The notes: a model not told the origin generated them from the sequence alone. Counted from the first letter of the stretch, positions 34,346 to 43,798 are shown. The stretch: DNA of 64,000 bases from Pseudoprimorskyibacter insulae (GCF_900302505.1 NZ_OMOJ01000001.1:806001-870000); one strand, 5' to 3'. Program-made: numbers and translations.

Positions 34346-34365
34346 ATCTGAACGCGCGTTCAGAT
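34346..34365. promoter_or_regulatory. 20-bp perfect palindrome, candidate TetR operator
   Basis: ATCTGAACGCGCGTTCAGAT is a perfect palindrome ending 10 bases before the tetR ATG at 34376. It contains the TGAAC-N4-GTTCA pattern used by many TetR proteins. Confidence 0.7.
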
Positions 34366-34375
34366 AACAAGGGGC

Positions 34376-34963
34376 ATGGCGCGTACCCAAGGCTCTCACT
34401 CAGATATCACCGGACCCAAGGTCCGCGACGCGGCGCTGCGGCTGTTCGCGCGGCACGGCTATGCCGCTGTTTCGATGCGGCAAATCGCCAAAGAGGTCGG
34501 CGTGCAGGCCGGGGCGCTGTATAATTACACGCCAGATAAGCAAAGCCTGCTGTTTTCGCTGCTCAAAGGCCATATGGATGACCTTTTGGCAGCATGGGAG
34601 GCCGAGCCGAAGGCGGGCGATGCGCTGGCCCGGCTTGAACAGTTTACCCGATTCCACATTCGATCCACGGTCAAGACGCCCGAGGCGATTTTCATTTCCT
34701 ACATGGAACTGCGCAATCTGGAGCCGGAGAATTTCGCGGTGATCGAGGATTTGCGCGGGGCTTATGAGGACCAGCTTGAACAGATCCTGCGCAGCGGGGC
34801 CGAGACGGGGGCGTTTGACGTGCCTGACCCGAAGATCGCCACGATGGCGGTGATCGCCATGCTGACCGGGGTGAACACCTGGTACCGCCATGAAGGACGC
34901 CTGAGCCTGAGCGAGGTTGAGGGGATCTATTGGGATATGGTGCGCAAGTCTGTGGGGGGATAG
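34376..34963 (+). CDS. TetR family transcriptional regulator
   Basis: A 195-residue repressor. The N-terminal helix-turn-helix is clear (DAALRLFARHGYAAVSMRQIAKEVGVQAGALYNY, about residues 18-52); the C-terminal ligand domain resembles the fatty-acid or acyl-CoA type (FHIRSTVKTPEAIFISYMELRNLEPEN). The palindrome immediately upstream suggests autorepression; regulated neighbours may include the divergent lipoprotein gene. AAGGGGC lies before the ATG. Confidence 0.9.
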   Translation: MARTQGSHSDITGPKVRDAALRLFARHGYAAVSMRQIAKEVGVQAGALYNYTPDKQSLLFSLLKGHMDDLLAAWEAEPKAGDALARLEQFTRFHIRSTVKTPEAIFISYMELRNLEPENFAVIEDLRGAYEDQLEQILRSGAETGAFDVPDPKIATMAVIAMLTGVNTWYRHEGRLSLSEVEGIYWDMVRKSVGG

Positions 34964-35090
34964 GGGGCGCTGCCCCCTCTTGGCCTGCGGCCAATTCACC
35001 CCCGGAGGTATTTATCGGAAAGATGAAAGGAAAGTGCGCCCCTGCTTTCATCTTTCTTTCAAATACTCCCCCGCCGGAGGCGTCCCGCAG
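34964..35090. repeat. Dispersed palindromic repeat, copy B
   Basis: Contains GGGGGCGCTGCCCCC, TTGGCC-TGC-GGCCAA, TTCACCCCCGGAGGTATTTAT and CCCGCCGGAGGCGTCCCGC. A perfect 12-base pair of arms, GAAAGATGAAAG (35018-35029) and CTTTCATCTTTC (35045-35056), lies inside and may end transcription from both convergent genes (tetR and pirin). Confidence 0.8.
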
Positions 35091-35097
35091 ACTGCGG

Positions 35098-36009
35098 TCA
35101 GTGCGCCGGTTTGATAAAGGTGCCGTTGCGCAGATCGCGCATGGCCTGTTGCAGCTCGGCTTGGGTGTTCATAACGATGGGACCGTGCCAAGCGACCGGC
35201 TCTTGCAGCGGTGCGCCCGAGATCAGCAAAAAGCGGATGCCGTTCGGGCCGGCCTGTACCGTGATCTCGTCTCCGGTGCCGAAACGGACCAGCGTGCGGT
35301 TGCCCGACAGGTCGCGGATGTTTAGCTCTTCGCCCTTGTATTCCTTTTCCAGCAGCACGCCTTGCGGGGTGGATGCATCCAGGAATTTGCCCGAGCCGTC
35401 AAAGATATAGGCGAAGGCACGGCGGTAGGTGTCGATCTTGAAGGTTTTGCGCTTGCCGGCGGGCACGAAGATATCAAGGTATTGCGGATCGGCCGCGATG
35501 CCGTCCACGGGGCCGGATTTGCCCCAGAAGCTGCCGATAATGACTTTGACCGAGGTGCCGTCATCGTCGATGATTTCGGGGATGTCTTTGCCTTGCACGT
35601 CCTGATAGCGCGGCGCGGTCATTTTCAGCGAGGCGGGCAGGTTGGCCCAAAGCTGAAACCCGTGCATCTGGCCATTGGCGTTGCCCTGCGGCATTTCCTG
35701 ATGAAGGATGCCCGACCCTGCGGTCATCCATTGCACATCGCCTGCACCAAGCCGGCCCGTATTGCCAAGGCTGTCGCCATGTTCGACCGTGCCGGACAGG
35801 ACATAGGTGATCGTTTCAATCCCGCGGTGGGGGTGCCATGGGAAGCCGCGAATGAAATCTTCGGGGCGTTCGTTGCGGAAGTCGTCGAACAGCAGGAACG
35901 GGTCCAGCTCGGTCGGGTCTTGGAAGCCAAAGGCGCGGTGCAGGTGCACGCCTGCGCCCTCCATTGTGGGCCGGGCTTTGCGGGTTTCCAGTGTGGGGCG
36001 CAGTGACAT
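35098..36009 (-). CDS. Pirin family protein
   Basis: A 303-residue bicupin. The N-terminal cupin carries the metal ligands in HPHRGIETITYVLSGTVEHGDSLG and the following GILHQEMP; the C-terminal pirin domain is present (YRRAFAYIFDGSG to the end). Some pirins act as quercetin dioxygenases or transcription cofactors; no substrate can be given. I chose ATG at 36009; the frame is open a further 24 codons. Confidence 0.93.
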   Translation of the reverse strand: MSLRPTLETRKARPTMEGAGVHLHRAFGFQDPTELDPFLLFDDFRNERPEDFIRGFPWHPHRGIETITYVLSGTVEHGDSLGNTGRLGAGDVQWMTAGSGILHQEMPQGNANGQMHGFQLWANLPASLKMTAPRYQDVQGKDIPEIIDDDGTSVKVIIGSFWGKSGPVDGIAADPQYLDIFVPAGKRKTFKIDTYRRAFAYIFDGSGKFLDASTPQGVLLEKEYKGEELNIRDLSGNRTLVRFGTGDEITVQAGPNGIRFLLISGAPLQEPVAWHGPIVMNTQAELQQAMRDLRNGTFIKPAH

Positions 36010-36171
36010 TGCGAAACTCCTGTTCGAGGGTGATCCAGATGTAGGGCGCGGGGCGCGATCAGGCAATTCTGAGTGCCACACCGGATCTGTTCAAAAATGC
36101 ACAGGTGCAAGCCCCCTCGCATCTGGGCGCGACCTGCGCTATGCGGACGCAGACACATGAGGGAGACATCC

Positions 36172-36657
36172 ATGTCCGAAGAAATCCTGGCGACGGTTCA
36201 CGCATCGGCTGCGCGGCGGTTCATTGGTGTTGGCACGATGGCCGGGCTTGGTGGCTTGGTGCTGTATCTGGCGCTGGCAACGGCTCCGGCGCTGCATTGG
36301 CGGTTGTTTCTGCTGGTGATGGGGGGCGGGGCGCTGTTTGTCGCACAGTTCATGTGGCAGACCACTGGCTTGCGGCTTGAACTGACCCAAACCGAGCTGC
36401 GCGATTCAAACGGGCGGCAATTGGTGGCGCTGGACGATGTCGAGGCGGTGAACCGTGGGGCCTTTGCGTTCAAGCCGTCCAACGGGTTCATGATCAAGAC
36501 CAAGTCGCGCCAATCCAAGGTTTGGCGTCCGGGCATGTGGTGGCGCATGGGCCGTATGGTGGCCGTGGGCGGTGTGACGCCGGGGTCGCAAACGAAACCG
36601 ATGGCCGACATCATGGCGGCCATCGTGTCCGGGCAAGAGCCGTTTAGCCTAAGCTAA
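36172..36657 (+). CDS. Membrane protein of unknown function
   Basis: A 161-residue protein with two transmembrane segments (about residues 17-36 and 41-62), followed by a cytoplasmic PH-like region (LRLELTQTELRDSNGRQLVALDDVEAVNRG). A GGGAGAC site precedes the ATG. I do not recognise the family with certainty. Confidence 0.7.
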   Translation: MSEEILATVHASAARRFIGVGTMAGLGGLVLYLALATAPALHWRLFLLVMGGGALFVAQFMWQTTGLRLELTQTELRDSNGRQLVALDDVEAVNRGAFAFKPSNGFMIKTKSRQSKVWRPGMWWRMGRMVAVGGVTPGSQTKPMADIMAAIVSGQEPFSLS

Positions 36658-36663
36658 CCCGCA

Positions 36664-37575
36664 TCAAAGGCGGCTGTTGGGCGGTTGCGGCGGAGGCGGC
36701 GGCGGCGGCGGAGGTGGGGTATAGCCTGATCCGCTGTTGTTGCCCGAGTTGCCGCTATTGCCCGAGTTGCCGTTGTTCCCGGAATTTCCGTTATTGCCGG
36801 AATTCCCGTTGTTCCCCGAGTTTCCGTTGTTTCCGTTGTTGCCAGAGTTCCCGCCGCCACCGGTGTTGTTCTGGCCGTTGTTGTTTTTCGCCTCTTCTTC
36901 GGCCTTTTTGGCCTCTTCGGCAAAGATATCTTCCCACTCATCCTCGGATTTGCCTTCGCCCCCAGTGTTGGGGATCTTCGGCTCATAGTTTTTGGGATCC
37001 CAGTTTTCGTTGTTGGAACTGTCGGTATGCGGGATCGACGGCGTGTAACGCGGGCGGGTGAAGGAATAGGTGGTGATGTTCATATCATCCAGCCCCACAC
37101 CCCAGATCGGGCTGTGCTTGTCCCATGTTTCCACAAGGATCAGGCGGTCGTTATGGGCCATCACGGGCAGGCGTTTTTCATAGCTGCTGGCCAGATTGGC
37201 GTCGGTCAGTTTGGCACTGGTGCCGCGCACTTCGGACCATTCGACGGTGTATTCGTCGTCATCGGCGTCGTATTTGACCTCGGTGATGCGCAGTTGGCTA
37301 TCAAGCGTGCCCCATGTCCGGGTCAAGATATAGAACAGGCGCTGGATACTGTTGATGTAGGTGTCATCAATCGGCATCGTTTCGCGGCTGATCATATCGC
37401 CGATGGTGTAGTTCGCCTTTTGGCTGATGCTTTGCTGGCGGAACGCATCGAAATAGACCCAGACCGCGGCAAACAGCACGAAAATGAACGGCATTGCGAT
37501 CATCGCTTCGATGGTCACATACCCGCGCGTGTCGGTCAGGAAACGGGTGCTAAACTTGCGAAAACGTTTGAACAT
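36664..37575 (-). CDS. TadE/TadG-like pilus protein with Asn/Gly repeats and poly-proline tail
   Basis: A 303-residue protein. After a short basic start (MFKRFRKFSTRFLTDTRG) comes the TadE-type hydrophobic segment YVTIEAMIAMPFIFVLFAAVWVYF; such proteins help assemble Flp/Tad pili. The middle is soluble and acidic. The last 90 residues are low complexity: an Asn-Gly-Ser run (GNNGNSGNNGNS) then ten prolines. The low-complexity tail probably extends from the cell surface or the pilus. The frame is open 68 codons further upstream, but ATG at 37575 starts the family motif. It follows the next gene by five bases. Confidence 0.8.
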   Translation of the reverse strand: MFKRFRKFSTRFLTDTRGYVTIEAMIAMPFIFVLFAAVWVYFDAFRQQSISQKANYTIGDMISRETMPIDDTYINSIQRLFYILTRTWGTLDSQLRITEVKYDADDDEYTVEWSEVRGTSAKLTDANLASSYEKRLPVMAHNDRLILVETWDKHSPIWGVGLDDMNITTYSFTRPRYTPSIPHTDSSNNENWDPKNYEPKIPNTGGEGKSEDEWEDIFAEEAKKAEEEAKNNNGQNNTGGGGNSGNNGNNGNSGNNGNSGNNGNSGNNGNSGNSGNSGNNSGSGYTPPPPPPPPPPQPPNSRL

Positions 37576-37580
37576 CTGGA

Positions 37581-38114
37581 TCACTCCGGTTCCAGCACAA
37601 AGGCAGAGCTGCTGATCAGCGCGGTAAAGCCGTTGCGGTCCACCATCATGTAGCTGCTCAGATAGCCAGATGGCGAAAACGGCTGGTACTTGTAGCAGGC
37701 GCGCAGAAAGATCACGTCGTTTGAGCCGCCGCTTTCGAAATTCCGCTGTGTTTGGGTATCGGCGGCGATGTCGGCGCAATCGGGATAGTAATCGGGTTCA
37801 TTGAAGTTGCGCATATCAAGGCGCAGCATTTCAAGGTTCAGCGTCTTGGCGCAGTTGGGCAGCAGGTTGGAATTGGCGCAGATCGATTCCTTCAGGGTCT
37901 TGTGGTCCCAGTCGGTCCCGGTGCCAAGGCGCACATCACGAACCGTCAGATCCAGCGCCCGTTCCAATTCGCTGTGGCGAATGGTGACAAGGCCCAGTTC
38001 CACGGCCGAGATCATCAGAACCATGAACAGCGGCGCCCAGAGCGCAAAGGGGATGACCATCGAGCCATCCTCGCAGCGGGCAAAGCGGCGAAGGCGGGTG
38101 GACAGGCGGATCAT
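37581..38114 (-). CDS. TadE-like pilus assembly protein
   Basis: A 177-residue pseudopilin-like protein. The N-terminus is MIRLSTRLRRFARCEDGSMVIPFALWAPLFMVLMISAVELG: the E-D-G-S/T followed by a hydrophobic helix is the TadE class. The C-terminal part has conserved cysteines (ICANSNLLPNC, DYYPDCAD, RACY). The ATG overlaps the upstream stop codon by four bases. Confidence 0.82.
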   Translation of the reverse strand: MIRLSTRLRRFARCEDGSMVIPFALWAPLFMVLMISAVELGLVTIRHSELERALDLTVRDVRLGTGTDWDHKTLKESICANSNLLPNCAKTLNLEMLRLDMRNFNEPDYYPDCADIAADTQTQRNFESGGSNDVIFLRACYKYQPFSPSGYLSSYMMVDRNGFTALISSSAFVLEPE

Positions 38115-39553
38115 TGCGTCAGCCTCAGCTGGTTGATCGACCGGGCGATCGAATAGAACACGTCGGTCAGTTCGGTGCCTTCGGCGTCAAAGTAATGCGC
38201 GGGCGAACTGGCGCATTGGTTCATAACCTTTTTGCCATGGTTGTCGGTTTCAAAGGCGATCGACCAGATGGTGATCTTCTGGGCTTTGGCCGCGTCGCAG
38301 ATCCGGTCAAGCAGGGCGTCGCCGTACCAAAGGTTGTAGCGCTCGGAATAGTAACTATCCCAGCTCCAGGAATCGTAGACGAAATTATCCAGATAATACC
38401 ACAGGTTATTCTGGGACCAGTGCAGGATGTCGCTTTCGTCGTTGTAGGCCCAGTTCGCGATGCGGAAGGATTTGTCGTGCTTTCCGTCCGTCATCAACAC
38501 CACATGTTTCGTCGTGTCGGTGAAGTCATAGCTAAACGGTCGGCCAGACATCGCGGCAGGGGCCTTGCCTTGGGTGATCAGGCCAGTTGCGATGCTTTGG
38601 GTCGACGGATCAAGGAAGGCTACGCCCCATTTCATGCCCATGAAAATCGACGTCCCGGCGCGGGGCTGGAACTTTTCAATCTGGTCTTTCAGAACGGTGC
38701 GGTTGGTCTGAAACGCCGAGATTTCTTCGTAGTCATACTGAGGGCAAACGGTGTCTTCGATCTCGTTCGCGCCGTAGTAGTTCCACTGGAAATACTGCAT
38801 CTGTTCGTAGGTGTGGCTGGTGTTCAACTGGGTCTGGTTGAAATGACCGTCCGGGATTTCCAGACAATGGGTCATCCCGTGTTTCCAGTTCACCTTGAGC
38901 AGCGATCCGATATAGGGGCCTGGGTTCACATGTTCCGAATAGGGCACCAGCGAAATCGAGATCTGGTTCGGGTAACGCTCGTCAATCACCGTATCGACAA
39001 AGGTCTTGGCGGCGTTCTTCATGTTGACCAGACGGCTGTTCTTGGCCATCGAGCCCGAGATATCCAAGACAAGCGACACTTCGACGTTGTGCACGTATTC
39101 TTCGGCGACAGACACGCCGCCAATGTCAAAATAGTCCACGCCAATCATTGACGAAAAGTTGCCCGCAACCTTGGCGGCCCCTTCGGCACGGACCCGCTTA
39201 AACCCCAGACCTTTTTCGGTTTTCACCTTCGACAGGCTGTCAGACAGGCCCATTTTGGCAAAGTAGTCATGGACCACGTCGTCAGGAACAAGCGTGTTGT
39301 CAAGGTCGGCGGCGGCCAGCACGGCACGGTCAAGGGTGGCTTGGATTTTGGCGCGGCGCAGTTCTGCATGGATCATGTCGATCCCCAGACCGCCGACGGC
39401 AATGGTCATCAGCGCGGCGGCCACGGCAATATAGGTCAGCGCGCCGTCTTCATCATGCCAGAACCGGGATGTTCGACGCCCCAGTTCTTGCTTAACCATA
39501 TCAAGCCTGTCACCGCCAAAAGCACGCGCGGCGAATCTACCAAGCTCCATCAT
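38111..39553 (-). CDS. TadG-like pilus protein with von Willebrand A domain
   Basis: A 480-residue protein. After a TadE-type segment (DEDGALTYIAVAAALMTIAVGGLGIDM, about residues 34-58) it carries a vWA domain whose metal-binding motif is DISGSM (VSLVLDISGSMAKNSR, about residue 170); the C-terminal half contains many Tyr/Trp/Asn. GAGG lies just upstream: the second Met (39550) is better spaced than the first. The three genes form a tight minus-strand operon; the rest of the tad locus is not in the window. Confidence 0.82.
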   Translation of the reverse strand: MMELGRFAARAFGGDRLDMVKQELGRRTSRFWHDEDGALTYIAVAAALMTIAVGGLGIDMIHAELRRAKIQATLDRAVLAAADLDNTLVPDDVVHDYFAKMGLSDSLSKVKTEKGLGFKRVRAEGAAKVAGNFSSMIGVDYFDIGGVSVAEEYVHNVEVSLVLDISGSMAKNSRLVNMKNAAKTFVDTVIDERYPNQISISLVPYSEHVNPGPYIGSLLKVNWKHGMTHCLEIPDGHFNQTQLNTSHTYEQMQYFQWNYYGANEIEDTVCPQYDYEEISAFQTNRTVLKDQIEKFQPRAGTSIFMGMKWGVAFLDPSTQSIATGLITQGKAPAAMSGRPFSYDFTDTTKHVVLMTDGKHDKSFRIANWAYNDESDILHWSQNNLWYYLDNFVYDSWSWDSYYSERYNLWYGDALLDRICDAAKAQKITIWSIAFETDNHGKKVMNQCASSPAHYFDAEGTELTDVFYSIARSINQLRLTQ

Positions 39554-39881
39554 ACCACCTCAATACCGCCGTGGGCGGCATAAACTCCGAACTGCGCAAA
39601 ATGCGACCGGAAATATATCGCTTGGGAAATTGGCTAAATTGGGGCCGAATTCGCGGCAGTGCAGCGTGATTATGAGGCAAAAATGTGCCTATCTTTTCAT
39701 CATGGGCGAGTCTGTTTCGTATGAGGACACAAAAATTATCGAAAGACAGGCTTCATTCACACGAATGCGACTCAAGACGAAGTCTGTCGATACCTGAAGG
39801 CTGTCAGCGCTATCAATTTCCAAAAGGAAACCGTCCAGTAATAGGATGCCCTTATACGGCTTGGCTCTGGAGGAGAGAGAC
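39554..39881 (+). promoter_or_regulatory. Gene-free region between tadG-like gene and the dehydrogenase
   Basis: A 328-base divergent spacer. It is AT-richer than the coding DNA and contains no credible ORF (a 66-codon frame at 39685-39885 has no family resemblance). It should carry promoters for both sides. GGAGGAGAG at 39869-39877 is the ribosome binding site of the downstream gene. Confidence 0.6.
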
Positions 39882-41315
39882 ATGACTGTGAATATTCACG
39901 AACCCAGCTTCCGCGAAAGTGTTGACTTGATGTTCAACCGCGCTGTGGCGCTGATGGATCTTCCTGCTGGCCTGGAAGAGAAAATCCGCGTCTGCAACGC
40001 CACCTACACCGTTCGCTTTGGCGTGCGCTTGCGGGGACGGATCCAAACTTTCACCGGTTACCGGTCGGTCCATTCCGAACATATGGAACCGGTCAAGGGC
40101 GGTATCCGCTATGCGCCGACCGTCAATCAAGACGAGGTGGAGGCGCTGGCCGCGCTGATGACCTACAAATGCGCCTTGGTGGAGGCGCCGTTCGGCGGCT
40201 CCAAGGGGGGCTTGTGCATTGACCCGCGAGAGTGGGAGCCGCATGAGCTTGAACTGATCACCCGCCGGTTTGCCTATGAGCTGATCAAGCGCGACATGAT
40301 CAACCCGGCGCAAAACGTGCCAGCCCCCGACATGGGCACGGGCGAACGGGAAATGGCATGGATCGCCGACCAATACGCCCGGATGAACACCACCGACATC
40401 AACGCAAAGGCTTGTGTCACCGGCAAGCCGCTGCATGCGGGCGGGATCGCTGGCCGGGTTGAGGCGACGGGGCGCGGCGTGCAATACGCCTTGCGCGAAT
40501 TCTTCCGCGATGCGCGGGACGTGGAAAAATCCGGCCTGACAGGCACCTTGGATGGCAAACGCGTGATTGTGCAGGGCCTTGGCAACGTGGGCTATCACGC
40601 CGCAAAATTCCTGCGCGAAGAAGACGGCGCCAAGATCATCGGCATCATCGAACGTGACGGGGCGCTGTATAACCCGGACGGTCTGGATGTGGACGCGGTG
40701 CGCGAATGGATCGTCAAACATGGCGGCGTGACCGGCTTCCCCGATGCGTCGCATACGGTCGAAGGCGGCACCTTGCTGGAAGAAGACTGTGACATTCTGA
40801 TCCCTGCGGCGCTGGAAGGGGTGATCAACATGTCGAACGCGGCCCGCGTGAAGGCCCCGTTGATCATTGAGGCGGCGAACGGCCCCATCACCGCCGGGGC
40901 GGATGACATCCTGCGTGATCGCGGAGTCGTCATCATTCCCGACATGTATGCCAATGCGGGCGGTGTGACGGTGTCGTATTTCGAATGGGTCAAGAACCTC
41001 AGCCATATTCGCTTTGGCCGGATGCAGCGCCGTCAGGAAGAGGCGCGCAACGAGATGATCATCCGCGAGTTGGAGCGTTTGGATGCCGCGCTTGGCGATA
41101 CTTGGGTCATGACGCCGGACTTCAAGACAAAGTACATGCAAGGCGCTGGCGAATTGGAACTTGTCCGCTCGGGTCTCGATGACACCATGCGAACGGCCTA
41201 TCAATCGATGCGCGAGGTATGGCACAGCCGGGGCGATGTGGCCGATCTGCGGACGGCCTCTTATCTGGTGGCCATCGAAAAGATCGCCAAAAGCTATCAG
41301 GCCAAAGGGCTGTAA
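39882..41315 (+). CDS. Glutamate (Glu/Leu/Phe/Val) dehydrogenase
   Basis: NAD(P)-dependent amino-acid dehydrogenase of 477 residues. The substrate lysine is in KGGIRYAPTV, the catalytic region is APFGGSKGGLCIDP with its second Lys, and the proton-relay Asp in PAPDMGTGEREM; the Rossmann glycine loop is GLGNVG. These are the Glu-dehydrogenase signatures; the length is slightly more than usual (about 420-450) because of a C-terminal tail. It connects ammonia and 2-oxoglutarate. The ATG at 39882 follows GGAGGAGAG. Confidence 0.92.
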   Translation: MTVNIHEPSFRESVDLMFNRAVALMDLPAGLEEKIRVCNATYTVRFGVRLRGRIQTFTGYRSVHSEHMEPVKGGIRYAPTVNQDEVEALAALMTYKCALVEAPFGGSKGGLCIDPREWEPHELELITRRFAYELIKRDMINPAQNVPAPDMGTGEREMAWIADQYARMNTTDINAKACVTGKPLHAGGIAGRVEATGRGVQYALREFFRDARDVEKSGLTGTLDGKRVIVQGLGNVGYHAAKFLREEDGAKIIGIIERDGALYNPDGLDVDAVREWIVKHGGVTGFPDASHTVEGGTLLEEDCDILIPAALEGVINMSNAARVKAPLIIEAANGPITAGADDILRDRGVVIIPDMYANAGGVTVSYFEWVKNLSHIRFGRMQRRQEEARNEMIIRELERLDAALGDTWVMTPDFKTKYMQGAGELELVRSGLDDTMRTAYQSMREVWHSRGDVADLRTASYLVAIEKIAKSYQAKGL

Positions 41316-41394
41316 CACCGCTTTTCGCGGCTGCCCCCTTAACAAGGGGCGGCCTGCGGGCTACATCTGGGCCAACCAACCCGGAGGGCCGAGA

Positions 41395-41703
41395 ATGAGA
41401 TACGCACTGGCAACCGCTGTTTGTCTGTTGTCGGCCAATGGGGCCATGGCTGCGGATATGGAAAAGGAATGCGCCGTTCAGGGCGCGCTTGCCCAATCCG
41501 TCGCGGATGAACGCAGCAAAGGCACCTCGCAGCGCAAGGCCCTGCGTCTGGTGTCGGGCGGGCTGACCGAAGACGCGGCGAAATACGCCGATTTCGTCCC
41601 GACCCTGGTGGCCTATATCTACGAACAGGTTCCTGCCAATCTGATCGACGAAAACGTCGGCGAGGTTTGGCGCACGCAATGTCTGGCGGCGGTTCAGAAG
41701 TAA
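41395..41703 (+). CDS. Small secreted protein of unknown function
   Basis: A 102-residue protein with a signal peptide (MRYALATAVCLLSANGAMAA) and then a helical domain with two cysteines (KECAVQ, TQCLAAV). No family recognised. CCGGAGGG lies eight bases upstream of the ATG at 41395. It lies 43 bases before dnaG on the same strand. Confidence 0.7.
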   Translation: MRYALATAVCLLSANGAMAADMEKECAVQGALAQSVADERSKGTSQRKALRLVSGGLTEDAAKYADFVPTLVAYIYEQVPANLIDENVGEVWRTQCLAAVQK

Positions 41704-41746
41704 CCCTGTCTGGACACCTTCCGGCTTTGCGCCAATATAGCTGACC

Positions 41747-43684
41747 ATGAGTCTACCGCCCGGCTTCCTTGATGAACTGCGCACCCGCACGAGCCTGTCT
41801 CAGGTCGTGGGGCGTAAAGTCATGTGGGACAACCGCAAATCCAATCAGGCCAAGGGCGACATGTGGGCACCTTGCCCTTTCCATCAGGAAAAATCCGCGT
41901 CTTTTCATGTAGATGACCGGAAGGGCTATTACTATTGCTTTGGCTGTCACGCCAAGGGCGATGCGATTTCCTTTATCAAGGAAACCGAAAACGTTGAGTT
42001 CATGGAAGCGGTTGAGATTCTGGCCCAAGAGGCCGGAATGCAGATGCCCGCCCGTGATCCCAAAGCCGCGCAGAAGGCTGATCGCCGCACCCAGTTGATA
42101 GACTTATGCGAAGCCGCGCAAAAATTCTTTGCCCTGCAATTGCAAACGGCAGGCGGCGCGGCGGCGCGGGCTTATCTGGACAAACGCGGGCTGAAGGCCG
42201 AGGCGCAGCAGCGTTTGGGTTTGGGCTTTGCACCCGATGCATGGCGCACTTTGCTGGAGCATTTGCAAGGCAAGGGCGTAGCCCCCGATCTGATCTTTGC
42301 CGCCGGTCTGGCCAAGCCGTCCCAGAAGGGCGGGCAGGCCTATGACGTGTTCCGCAACCGCATCATGTTCCCTATCCGCGATCCGCGTGGCCGGGTGATC
42401 GCCTTTGGCGGGCGGGCGATGGACCCCAATGACAGCGCCAAATACCTCAACTCGCCCGAAACGGACCTGTTCGACAAAAGCCGCACGCTCTACAACCACG
42501 GCCCCGCGCGTGAGGCGGCGGGCAAGGGGCAACAGTTGCTGGTGGCCGAAGGTTACATGGATGTCATCGCCCTGAGCGAGGCAGGCTTTGGCGCGGCGGT
42601 CGCGCCCTTGGGCACGGCCGTCACCGAACACCAGCTTGCCATGCTGTGGCGCATCTCGGACGAACCGATCATCGCGCTGGATGGCGATACGGCGGGCATT
42701 CGCGCCGCCTACCGGGTGATTGATCTGGCCCTGCCGGTGCTGGAATCGGGCAAGGGCCTGCGCTTTGCCCTGATGCCCGATGGCAAAGACCCTGACGATG
42801 TGATCCGGTCCGACGGGGCAGGGGGCGTGCAGAAGGTGCTGGATGGCGCGCTGCCCATGGTCAAACTGCTGTGGCAGCGGGAAACCGAAGGCAAGGTCTT
42901 TGACAGCCCCGAACGCAAGGCCGCGCTGGACAAGGCGCTGCGCGAAAAGATCAAGCTGATCCGTGACCCATCGCTTCGGGCGCATTACGGGCAGGAACTC
43001 AAAGATATGCGCTGGGGCCTGTTCCGCCAGCGGCCCATCGCAGGACGCCGGTTCGACACCCGGAAGGGCCTGAGCATGAGCGGATCGGCCACCAAGGCAT
43101 CGCTGCTGGTCTCGGCTGGGGATGAAGCGCAGGACCGCCTGCGCGAGGCGGTGATCGTGGCCACGGTGGCCTGTACGCCTTCGATCCTGCCTGAGGTGTT
43201 GGAAGATCTGGCCGATCTGACTTGCGCCGACGATCTGGTCGAACAGGTGCGCGAGGCGCTGGTGCGGCTGGGTCATTGCCCGACCGATCAGATTTCGCAG
43301 CGGCTGGAAGAAATAATTGGGCCCCAAACACTTGAAACCTTGCTGTCTGCACGCCATGTGGCCATCACGCCCAGTGTGCGCACCCCGGGACATGATGATC
43401 TGGCGCGGATGACCGTCCGCGATGAACTGGCCAAATTGGCCGCTCAACGGGGGCTCGCGCGTGAGATCGCAGAGGCGGAACTGGACCTAGAGGATCTGGC
43501 CGATGAGGCGGTGACATTCCGCCTCGGAGAGGCCGCACAGACACGCGCTATGGCAGAGCGCAGCGCACGTGAGGACAAGCGTGACTACGACCGCGGGCCC
43601 AATGGCGCCCACATCGACAAAGACGAACGAAACGCACTGGATGCCCTGCTGAATCAGATCGGATACGGCAAAACTGGCAAATAA
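41747..43684 (+). CDS. dnaG: DNA primase DnaG
   Basis: Makes RNA primers at the replication fork. The N-terminal zinc finger reads CPFHQEKSASFH and YYCFGCHAKGD at about residues 43-70; the catalytic core carries a TOPRIM domain (LLVAEGYMDVIALSEAGFGA). The C-terminal part (about 450-645) binds DnaB. Length 645 is usual. It precedes rpoD, the common macromolecular-synthesis arrangement, but rpsU is absent. Confidence 0.96.
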   Translation: MSLPPGFLDELRTRTSLSQVVGRKVMWDNRKSNQAKGDMWAPCPFHQEKSASFHVDDRKGYYYCFGCHAKGDAISFIKETENVEFMEAVEILAQEAGMQMPARDPKAAQKADRRTQLIDLCEAAQKFFALQLQTAGGAAARAYLDKRGLKAEAQQRLGLGFAPDAWRTLLEHLQGKGVAPDLIFAAGLAKPSQKGGQAYDVFRNRIMFPIRDPRGRVIAFGGRAMDPNDSAKYLNSPETDLFDKSRTLYNHGPAREAAGKGQQLLVAEGYMDVIALSEAGFGAAVAPLGTAVTEHQLAMLWRISDEPIIALDGDTAGIRAAYRVIDLALPVLESGKGLRFALMPDGKDPDDVIRSDGAGGVQKVLDGALPMVKLLWQRETEGKVFDSPERKAALDKALREKIKLIRDPSLRAHYGQELKDMRWGLFRQRPIAGRRFDTRKGLSMSGSATKASLLVSAGDEAQDRLREAVIVATVACTPSILPEVLEDLADLTCADDLVEQVREALVRLGHCPTDQISQRLEEIIGPQTLETLLSARHVAITPSVRTPGHDDLARMTVRDELAKLAAQRGLAREIAEAELDLEDLADEAVTFRLGEAAQTRAMAERSAREDKRDYDRGPNGAHIDKDERNALDALLNQIGYGKTGK

Positions 43685-43798
43685 CCAGCGTTTTCAGCAG
43701 AAACTGGTAAAGGAATCGGTGTAAACGGGTTTGCGAATCGGCAGAATTCGCTATTGATTCGTTTCAATCGAATCGCCCGTCCCGGATAGGAGCACTTT

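Noticed and set aside
39685-39885. 66-codon plus-strand frame before the dehydrogenase
   Set aside because: No ribosome binding site and no family; overlaps the start of the real gene.
39852-41345. 497-codon open frame opposite the glutamate dehydrogenase gene
   Set aside because: Shadow frame from biased third codon positions.
43756-43774. GATTCG-TTTCAAT-CGAATC inverted repeat before rpoD as an operator
   Set aside because: Only six-base arms in an AT-rich spacer; not distinguishable from chance.
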